From assembly GCF_002205895.1 (NCBI RefSeq), contig NZ_NJDE01000016.1, positions 24,889 to 88,888 of the forward strand: a DNA stretch of 64,000 nucleotides, given 5' to 3'. This DNA is from Saccharibacillus sp. O23. GTDB lineage: Bacteria; Bacillota; Bacilli; Paenibacillales; Paenibacillaceae. The translations under genes and the position numbers were made by a program. Under the pieces are notes generated by a model. It was not told the DNA's origin, made no database searches, and saw nothing but the letters and a program-made list of their open reading frames with translations. Numbering within the stretch: the stretch's first letter is position 1; every line of letters begins with the position of its first letter. Below, piece after piece: positions 58,389 through 64,000 of the stretch.

Positions 58389-59384
58389 TCAGTGGATGTT
58401 CGCGCGGACGCCGTCGCGCGCGGACCTAAGGCAGGCATCGACCGCGCGCATGTTGCCGAGAGCGTCGTCCGAAGGATAAGGAAGCGGCGCTTCTCCGAAC
58501 GCCGCTCGCGCGAAAGCGTCGGCTTGCAGCGCATAATGATTGACGCAGGGCAATTTCTCTTCCCGCCGCTCCCGATCGGTCGCGACGATGATCTGCGGGT
58601 TCTCGCGCCAACCGAACATATAAGGAAGTTCGATCCGTCCCAAGGTCCCGGTGATTTCGAAATAAGAGCGGTTATACGCCCACATGCCGCATTCGAACGA
58701 TAAAGCGACGCCGCCCGGAAAAGCCAGCAGCCCGCTTGCGGCCATATCGACATCGTCATGTTCCGGCGAGAAAAAAGCATGCGCCGACGCCCAAAGCGGC
58801 TCGGTTCCCAGAATCATGCGAGCGGCGGAGATCGGATAAACGCCGATATCGTAGATCGAACCGCCGCCTTTCGAACGGTCGAAACGCACATTGCCCGTAT
58901 CGTCCGGCGTGCAGTAGTTGAATACGCCGCGCAGCGCGCGAATCTCTCCGATCTCGCCCGATTGGATGATCTCGCGCACGCGCTCGTGTTTGCCTCCGTA
59001 CCGATACATGAACGCCTCCGCGAACAGCACCTTGTTTTCTTCGCACGCTCGCAGCATCTCGGCCGTTTCTTCCGCGTTCAGCGCGGACGGCTTTTCGCAC
59101 AAGACATGTTTGCCCGCACGGGCTGCACGAATCGTCCATTCTTTATGTAGATGATTGGGAAGCGGGATATATACGGCATCGATCTCCGGATCGGCCAACA
59201 GTTCTTCATAAGATCCGTAATGCCGAGAGATGCCGGTACGCTCCGCCGTTTCGCGCGCTTTGTCCGCGTTGCGGCTGGCGATCGCGAGCACGCGGCCGCG
59301 TTCGGATTCCTGAACGGCCGGGATAAACGCGCTCTCGGCGATCGCCGCCGTTCCGATAATCCCCCATCGCAGCTGTTGAACCAT
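58389..59384 (-). CDS. Gfo/Idh/MocA-family oxidoreductase
   Basis: 331 residues. Rossmann N-terminal domain (WGIIGTAAIAE) and the catalytic motif CEKP in HVLCEKPSAL near 96, with the C-terminal alpha/beta sheet domain typical of NAD(P)-dependent sugar/inositol dehydrogenases. The sugar is unknown. ATG with AGGAGG at good spacing. It may be co-transcribed with the RTP homologue (83 bp upstream, no terminator). Confidence 0.92.
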   Translation of the reverse strand: MVQQLRWGIIGTAAIAESAFIPAVQESERGRVLAIASRNADKARETAERTGISRHYGSYEELLADPEIDAVYIPLPNHLHKEWTIRAARAGKHVLCEKPSALNAEETAEMLRACEENKVLFAEAFMYRYGGKHERVREIIQSGEIGEIRALRGVFNYCTPDDTGNVRFDRSKGGGSIYDIGVYPISAARMILGTEPLWASAHAFFSPEHDDVDMAASGLLAFPGGVALSFECGMWAYNRSYFEITGTLGRIELPYMFGWRENPQIIVATDRERREEKLPCVNHYALQADAFARAAFGEAPLPYPSDDALGNMRAVDACLRSARDGVRANIH

Positions 59385-59467
59385 GTTTGGGCCTCCTCGA
59401 GTAAGTCTTTTGATAAAGAGGCGATGCGGCGCATCCCCTCTTCTTCGACACCGGTATCTTGGCCGAA

Positions 59468-59833
59468 CTAAGTTCCGTAATTGTCTTCCGCGGCTTTGTT
59501 CAACATGCCCAAGCAGCGGTCGAGATCGGTTTTGACTTGTTTTTTGTACAGCTTCGCTTTCTCCGGACCGTCTTCCGTAAAATGATACAGCACGATTTCT
59601 TGGAAATCGATGCGAGGATCGCTTCCCTTAAGCTGCTTGGTCCGATAAAATACGCCTTCGTGCACCAGCTCGTGCAGCGCGCGGTAGATTTCACTCTGCG
59701 GAGGCACATATCCGAACGGCTTGAAGTTCTCTTTCATTTCTTCAAGCATCTGGTATCCGTATCCGCGTTGTTGTTCGACCATGGTGATCAGGTACAGTTT
59801 AATGAATGCCCGTTGGGCGATCATGAAGGCCAT
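59468..59833 (-). CDS. rtp: Replication terminator protein (RTP) homologue
   Basis: 121 residues, the length of B. subtilis RTP (122). From memory of that sequence, several blocks match almost one to one: QRAFIKLYLITM, EIYRALHELVHEG, EIVLYHF, AKLYKKQ and DLDRC. The fold is a winged-helix dimer with a C-terminal coiled helix. RTP binds Ter sites and halts DNA replication forks; PadR-type regulators are the nearest alternative. The ATG at 59833 lies after AGGAGGGG. No sequence like the B. subtilis Ter consensus is seen nearby, only a short palindrome at 60030-60044. Confidence 0.8.
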   Translation of the reverse strand: MAFMIAQRAFIKLYLITMVEQQRGYGYQMLEEMKENFKPFGYVPPQSEIYRALHELVHEGVFYRTKQLKGSDPRIDFQEIVLYHFTEDGPEKAKLYKKQVKTDLDRCLGMLNKAAEDNYGT

Positions 59834-60065
59834 GTGTTTCCCCTCCTTTTCAGGTGAACGCTTGTTCCCTTCCATTATAATCGACTTTGCGCGCTTTCAC
59901 ACCTTTTCGGGCATTTTTTATCGATTCGAGATTAAAAAAAGCTTGAAACGGCGCTTTTTCCCTTTTTTCAGGAGGAGAACGAAAACCGTCGCTCCGCGCC
60001 GTATGAATATTCGAACGCCGATTTTCTATTATGAATTTTTCATATGATGATTTTTAATTTTTATT

Positions 60066-60117
60066 ATAAAAAAGCACCGTTTCCGCTTCGATCGGTCATA
60101 AGCGGAAACGATGCTTT
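60066..60117 (-). terminator. Terminator of the chemoreceptor gene
   Basis: 18-bp stem with one mismatch, AAAGCACCGTTTCCGCTT facing AAGCGGAAACGATGCTTT, then a U run on the minus strand. The stop codon at 60123 lies 6 bp in front. Confidence 0.9.
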
Positions 60118-60122
60118 TTATT

Positions 60123-61634
60123 TTACAAACCGTGAATGATATCGACCAATGATTTCGTCATGGTGCTGACTTCGTCCATCGAAGCGTTCACTTGTTCGGT
60201 CAGAGCGGCTTGGGTCTGCGTGTACGTCGTCATATGTCCGATGCTTTCCAGAATTTCGTCGATCAGCATCTTGGTTTCGTTCAAGACCTGATCGATGTTG
60301 TTCGTCGCTTCCGCGCTGTGAATCGCCAGTTTGCGCACTTCGCCGGCCACGACCGCGAATCCGTTCCCCAGTTCGCCCGCGCGGGCCGCTTCGATCGCGG
60401 CATTCAGACCAAGCAGGTTGGATTGATTGGCGATCTCTCGGATCGAATCCGAAATGCTTCGGGTCGCGTCCGCGCTTTTTTTGGCTTCTTTGGCGGCTTG
60501 CGTCGATTTTTCTTGGGCCGCGGCCATCTCTTGAGCTTGGCTGGAGACCGATTCGATCGCGCGTACCATTTCGTCGATCGAATACGACAGCTCCTGCATC
60601 CGGCTGTTCATGACTTCCGAGACTTCCTGCTTTCTGCGTTCCAGCGTCACGTCGCGAATGGTTCCGGCTACGCGCAGCGGCACGCCCTTCGGGTCGCGAA
60701 TCGTCTCGCCTCCGGCATGGAACCAGCGATACTCGCCGCTCTTGAGTTGAAGCCGATAATCCAGTTCGTACGGCGTTCGGCCGGAATAATCGTTCATATG
60801 GTCCGCGAAAGCTTGGATCGTCCGTTCGGCATCTTCCGGATGGAGACGGCTGCTCCAACTGCCGAACACGTTCGGGAAATCATTTTCGTTCTGGAAGCCC
60901 AGCGTTTTGCGGAATTGCGGCGACCACCAGAATTCGTTGTTGGGATTGACGACGTCTCCGGCTACGACCGTCATATCCCAAGGCGCTTCGACCAAAGCCC
61001 GGTTGATCAATTCGTATCGGTCGATATAATCGGCGAGTTCTCGTTCTTTGAGCTTTTTGTCATGAATGTCGAACAGCGCGCCCGCTACGCGCAGCGGAAT
61101 GCCCTGCTTGTCCCGAACCGTCGTTCCGGTAGCCTGAAACCACCGATAACTGCCGTCTTTCAACCGAAGCCGGTATTCGATATCGTAGCCCGTCCGGCCG
61201 GTATGGTCCAACAGATGGTCGGCAAAAGCTTGCAGCACCCAGCCGTGGTCGTCCGGATGGAGTCTCGAAGCCCAACTGTCCAGCACGTCGGGAAAGTCGT
61301 TGACGTCCCGGAAACCGAGCATGGCCCGAAACGCGTCGGTCCACGTAAACGTGTTGTTGGGATTCACGGGATCTCCCGCAATCACGTTCATGTCCCACAA
61401 CCCTACTTGAATCGCTTGAGTCACCAGATCGAGACGCATGGCGATATCTTCTTCCCGCTTTTTCATGCTCTGCAGCGTTTGGTTCAGATTGCCGATCAAT
61501 TCTTGCAGTTGAGGAGAACCTCCGGCAGGAGAAGCCAGTTCGGCCGATTCTTTTTGTTCGACATTACCGATCAGTCGACGACTTTCTTCGAGCAGAAACG
61601 CGAGATCGGAGCTTTGGTTGTCTTTTTTGAACAT
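60123..61634 (-). CDS. Soluble chemoreceptor, PAS-PAS-MCP
   Basis: 503 residues with no membrane segment. Two PAS_3-type domains (~80-195 and ~210-325, each with SRLHPDD or SRLHPED and a YRWF motif) precede a short methyl-accepting signalling domain whose hairpin tip is [18 protein letters not shown] near 415, [15 protein letters not shown] following. The signalling arm is only about 150 residues, shorter than in standard receptors. As a cytoplasmic sensor it likely reads redox state or a flavin/haem ligand. ATG 61634 has GGGAGG 10 bp upstream, with a sigma-D promoter ~60 bp further. Confidence 0.92.
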   Translation of the reverse strand: MFKKDNQSSDLAFLLEESRRLIGNVEQKESAELASPAGGSPQLQELIGNLNQTLQSMKKREEDIAMRLDLVTQAIQVGLWDMNVIAGDPVNPNNTFTWTDAFRAMLGFRDVNDFPDVLDSWASRLHPDDHGWVLQAFADHLLDHTGRTGYDIEYRLRLKDGSYRWFQATGTTVRDKQGIPLRVAGALFDIHDKKLKERELADYIDRYELINRALVEAPWDMTVVAGDVVNPNNEFWWSPQFRKTLGFQNENDFPNVFGSWSSRLHPEDAERTIQAFADHMNDYSGRTPYELDYRLQLKSGEYRWFHAGGETIRDPKGVPLRVAGTIRDVTLERRKQEVSEVMNSRMQELSYSIDEMVRAIESVSSQAQEMAAAQEKSTQAAKEAKKSADATRSISDSIREIANQSNLLGLNAAIEAARAGELGNGFAVVAGEVRKLAIHSAEATNNIDQVLNETKMLIDEILESIGHMTTYTQTQAALTEQVNASMDEVSTMTKSLVDIIHGL

Positions 61635-61696
61635 GAATGTGTAACCTCCCGTTGAATGTGGACGATCTAGTAGGCTTCTATTTGAAAAAAGCACTT

Positions 61697-61723
61697 TGAT
61701 CGGCAGGGTTGATAGCCTACTTA
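61697..61723 (-). promoter_or_regulatory. Sigma-D (motility) promoter of the chemoreceptor
   Basis: Minus-strand TAAG, 15-bp spacer, GCCGATCA; consensus for Bacillus sigma-D is TAAA N15 GCCGATAT. It is flanked by an inverted pair AGTAGGCT / AGCCTACT (61667-61674 and 61714-61721), whose role is unknown. The 328-bp gap 61635-61962 otherwise contains only the terminator at 61827. Confidence 0.6.
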
Positions 61724-61826
61724 GAGATCGAGCGATTACGCTTTTTATCGTCATGAATTCGTTAAAGATTTAGATAAATTAAATAAATTGTCGAATTTAG
61801 TCGTCCTTACGGAAAATCTCCCACGC

Positions 61827-61860
61827 AAAAAAGGCTGTCGGGATTTCTCCCGACAGCCTT
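61827..61860 (-). terminator. Terminator of the YflT-type gene
   Basis: 13-bp stem AAGGCTGTCGGGA / TCCCGACAGCCTT with a 4-nt loop and six U residues on the minus strand. Confidence 0.92.
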
Positions 61861-61962
61861 GGATCGCGATATCGTATACGATTGTCGTCCCGTTCGGTCC
61901 GGCTGTCCGGCGCGTAATCTTCCGCTTACGCGACCTATGCGGCAGCCTTTACTCTCTGACCG

Positions 61963-62700
61963 TTACTCTCTGCGATCGCCGCGCGAAGACAACGGATTGG
62001 CGGTATCGTCAAGCTGTCTGCGGCGGTCCGCTTCGAGCAGCGCTTCATCTTCCGCGCGCATGCCCGGATTCGTCATGCCCGGCGTCGTGTTCGTCAGGCC
62101 CGGTTCGCGGCGCATGCTGTCGATCGCCGGATCGGATTCCATATTGGAAGAAGGATTCACGGCTCCGCCCGTACGCATCTCGTTGCCGTACCCTTCTTCG
62201 GTCAGATGGTAGCGGTCGGCGTTCAGCGAACGATTGTCGCGGAACGAGTCGTAGACCGTTCTGCTGCGGCTGTCTTCGTCGACCAATACCAGAATATTGC
62301 CGCGGTTCAGGTATTCTTGGTATTCTTCCGCTTCGTTCTCCGGAATGCCCAGACCGACCAGACCGCCGACCAAGCCGCCTGCTCCGGCGCCTACTGCAAG
62401 ACCGGCAAGCGTCGCCGCGAGAGGCCCCGCCGCGAGAATCGGTCCGATGCCCGGAATCGCCAGCGCGCCTACGCCCGCAAGCAGTCCGGTCACGCCGCCG
62501 AGCACGCCGCCCGTGGCCGCTCCGGCCGCCAAGCCTTCCGGCGCTTTGGTACCGGTCTCTTCGTCGATCGCTCTCAGATCGTTGCGATCTTTGGCTACCA
62601 CCGAGATATCGTCCGAAGTGAAACCTTGATCCTGCAAATGTTGAATCGCGCGCGATGCTTCCCGTTCGTTCTCGAATACGCCCACAATCTTCTTAGCCAT
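61963..62700 (-). CDS. General stress protein, YflT/GSP17M-like
   Basis: 245 residues. N-terminal YflT domain (KIVGVFENEREASRAIQHLQDQGF), a central Gly/Ala-rich hydrophobic segment (~60-115, GVLGGVTGLLAGVGALAIPGIGPILAAG) resembling the glycine-zipper linker of stress proteins, and a hydrophilic C-terminus of ~90 residues. It has a sigma-B promoter 75-100 bp upstream and a strong terminator downstream. Function unknown. Confidence 0.9.
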   Translation of the reverse strand: MAKKIVGVFENEREASRAIQHLQDQGFTSDDISVVAKDRNDLRAIDEETGTKAPEGLAAGAATGGVLGGVTGLLAGVGALAIPGIGPILAAGPLAATLAGLAVGAGAGGLVGGLVGLGIPENEAEEYQEYLNRGNILVLVDEDSRSRTVYDSFRDNRSLNADRYHLTEEGYGNEMRTGGAVNPSSNMESDPAIDSMRREPGLTNTTPGMTNPGMRAEDEALLEADRRRQLDDTANPLSSRGDRRE

Positions 62701-62774
62701 GATGAAAGTCCTCCTTGGTAGTTGGGATTATCAGATGGGTTGATCGATCCTTTGGGATTCGTGTTCGATTCTTA

Positions 62775-62799
62775 TTACCCGGTAAAAACGCGGCGAAAC
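62775..62799 (-). promoter_or_regulatory. Sigma-B promoter of the YflT-type gene
   Basis: Minus-strand GTTTCG, exact 13-bp spacer, GGGTAA. It fits the consensus GTTTAA N12-14 GGGWAW and the known stress nature of the gene. Confidence 0.8.
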
Positions 62800-62852
62800 T
62801 TGCAAGAGACAATCGGCGGCGGGAGAATCGGTTCGAAAACGAGAGACATGCC

Positions 62853-63929
62853 TTAAGACTTCGGCCGAACATGCCGGGTCGCTTCGGCGCCGTTCGGGTC
62901 GTCCGGCCAATAATGTTTGGGATAACGGCCTTTCAAGTCTTTCTTGACTTCGAAGTACGTTTCTCGCCAGAAGTTCGCCAGATCGGACGTGATCTGCACG
63001 GGACGCCGGGCCGGAGACAAGAGCTGAACGGTGATCGGCACGCGGCCTCGGCCGATGCGCGGCGTTTCGGTCTGCCCGAACATTTCCTGAAGCTTTACCG
63101 CTACGTGCGGACGTTCCGGATCGCCGTAGTCGATCGCGATGCGCGATCCGCTCGGCACGGTCAGCCGGGTCGGCGCTTCGGCGTCGAGCGTACGGCGCTG
63201 ATCCCAATCGAGCCGCTGCTCCAAGAGCTGCGTCAAGTTCAGCTTCTTGAGCTGCGCGGCGCTGCGGATGCCTGACGCGTAAGGAAGCAGCCAGTCTTCC
63301 AATTCGGCGAGCAGAGCCGAATCGTCCGAAGCCGGGAATTCGCGATCCGCCAAATGCATGAAGATCATGCGCCGCTGAAGCTCGCGGGCTTCCTTCGTCC
63401 ACGGCAGCAGACGCCCTTCGGAAGCGCGGATGCCCTGCGCCAGCGCGGCGGCGATCGCTTCGTCGTCGGGAGACGCCGCTTGGGCGGATTGCAGCACGAC
63501 GGCGCCGATGCGCCGCACGCGAAGCGCGGAGACCGCTTCTCGCTGCGCGTCCCATTCGACGCGGATCTCTTCGGCGCCTTCTTCGGCGGCGAAGCTTTCG
63601 AGATCCGCAGGTTCGAGCGGGGCCGCGAGCCAGATGCGGCCTTCGGTCCCTTGGTCGTCGATATCGGCGGCGACCAGATATTCTTCGCGCGAGAGCAGCT
63701 CGCGTTCCGGCACGTACGCTCCGCGCCCGCCGCTCAGCAGGAAGCGGCCCGAACCCCGCCGCCGGCCTACCCGGTCCGGAAATGCATAGGCGAGCAGCAG
63801 GCCCGCCTTGCCGGCGTCGCCCGCCGGGCCGGACGGCGCGCCGGCGATGCGCCGCAGCCGGGCCGCGCGTTCGGCGGCCCGGTCCTCCGGCGTGCGCAGG
63901 GCGCCGGAGGACCCGAAAAAAAAAAAAAG
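62853..63929 (-). CDS. hrpB: HrpB-type ATP-dependent helicase, C-terminal part
   Basis: About 358 codons of the HrpB C-terminal region are present: LLLAYAFPDRVGRRRGSGRFLLSGG, then VAADIDDQG, LTVPSGSRIAIDYGD and FWRETYFEVKKDLKGRYPKHYWPDDP, which is the family's typical end. HrpB proteins are ~830 residues; the DEAH helicase half is missing. Reading 5' from residue 'GSSGAL', the frame hits a 13-base homopolymer and a TAG at 63930-63932. Either the sequence beyond is wrongly joined or the gene is broken. I favour an assembly junction. Confidence 0.85.
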   Translation of the reverse strand, partial: LFFFFGSSGALRTPEDRAAERAARLRRIAGAPSGPAGDAGKAGLLLAYAFPDRVGRRRGSGRFLLSGGRGAYVPERELLSREEYLVAADIDDQGTEGRIWLAAPLEPADLESFAAEEGAEEIRVEWDAQREAVSALRVRRIGAVVLQSAQAASPDDEAIAAALAQGIRASEGRLLPWTKEARELQRRMIFMHLADREFPASDDSALLAELEDWLLPYASGIRSAAQLKKLNLTQLLEQRLDWDQRRTLDAEAPTRLTVPSGSRIAIDYGDPERPHVAVKLQEMFGQTETPRIGRGRVPITVQLLSPARRPVQITSDLANFWRETYFEVKKDLKGRYPKHYWPDDPNGAEATRHVRPKS

Positions 63930-64000
63930 CTAACCGTGAAGTGCCTCTACTGTTAAATGCACGCGTACTTCCTCCTACTATTTATATCCCGTGTATCTAC
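63916..64000. other. Probable assembly junction at the right edge
   Basis: Thirteen A residues (63916-63928) interrupt the hrpB frame. The ~70 bases beyond are much less GC-rich than the rest and continue no gene. They include an AGGAGG-like stretch on the minus strand but no sizeable frame. Confidence 0.6.

Noticed and set aside
60030..60044. Ter site for the RTP homologue
   Set aside because: The short palindrome TATGAA/TTCATA does not resemble the B. subtilis Ter consensus with its CTATGTAC core.

Overview
The window looks like chromosome of a moderately GC-rich, Gram-positive, low-phylum Firmicute of the Paenibacillaceae type; a Saccharibacillus- or Paenibacillus-like organism is my inference. 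The reasons are strong AGGAGG-type ribosome sites with frequent GTG/TTG starts, intrinsic terminators with U runs, LplABC-type sugar importers with a membrane-anchored AraC regulator, S-layer (SLH) anchoring, a Bacillus-type replication terminator protein homologue, and regulatory sites that match Bacillus consensus patterns (sigma-B, sigma-D, Pho box, LmrA box, NiaR-like box, cre-like site). No rRNA, tRNA, prophage or CRISPR was seen. Most genes lie on the minus strand.

Layout. 1-3.4 kb: a tightly overlapping operon for phosphatidylethanolamine synthesis (pssA, a DedA membrane protein, psd) followed by a two-component system whose kinase runs off the left edge. 3.4-7.8 kb: a CACHE-GGEEF diguanylate cyclase, a YdeI-like protein, a one-domain receiver with Glu at the phosphorylation site, an AraC regulator and a hypothetical protein. 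7.9-12.4 kb: two tandem M3 oligopeptidases and a methyltransferase. 12.4-13.2 kb: a gene-free stretch with two copies of a ~130-bp structured repeat flanking short hairpin units. 13.2-26.5 kb: one long glycan operon (two permeases, binding lipoprotein, GH29 fucosidase, CBM9-like protein, a 1016-residue transglutaminase-fold protein, GH18) with its divergent AraC/CACHE regulator.

26.6-38.2 kb: YjgB-like secreted protein, nitroreductase, the lmrA-lmrB drug efflux pair, a PepF oligopeptidase, a GH5-FN3-CBM3 cellulase lipoprotein, a NiaP-like transporter with a NiaR-like operator, a 52-residue membrane protein missed by length filters, a sigma-B-type stress gene, a covarying tandem 124-bp repeat, and a second nitroreductase. 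38.2-43.2 kb: an HscC-type Hsp70, a J-domain/TPR protein and a DUF1266 protein in one operon, a compact version of the E. coli hscC neighbourhood. 43.4-47.3 kb: DUF3243 protein, a thioredoxin reductase-like flavoprotein, a CNNM-type CBS membrane protein behind a strong promoter and attenuator-like hairpin, and a small acidic stress protein.

47.4-64 kb: a 1585-residue SLH-anchored extracellular nuclease with a Pho-box-like promoter, an aldo/keto reductase, acyl-ACP thioesterase, a third nitroreductase, an aldose 1-epimerase, an MFS exporter with an ArsR-type regulator, a Gfo/Idh/MocA oxidoreductase, an RTP homologue, a soluble PAS-PAS chemoreceptor with a sigma-D promoter, a YflT-type stress protein with a sigma-B promoter, and the C-terminal third of HrpB, cut by a 13-A homopolymer that looks like an assembly junction at the right edge.

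The recurring themes are polysaccharide use (GH29, GH18, GH5), peptide turnover (three M3 peptidases), and stress and redox defence (three nitroreductases and three sigma-B-type promoters). The items I would look at first are the two covarying non-coding repeats (12.6-13.1 kb and 37.3-37.55 kb) and the HscC/J-TPR/DUF1266 chaperone cassette.
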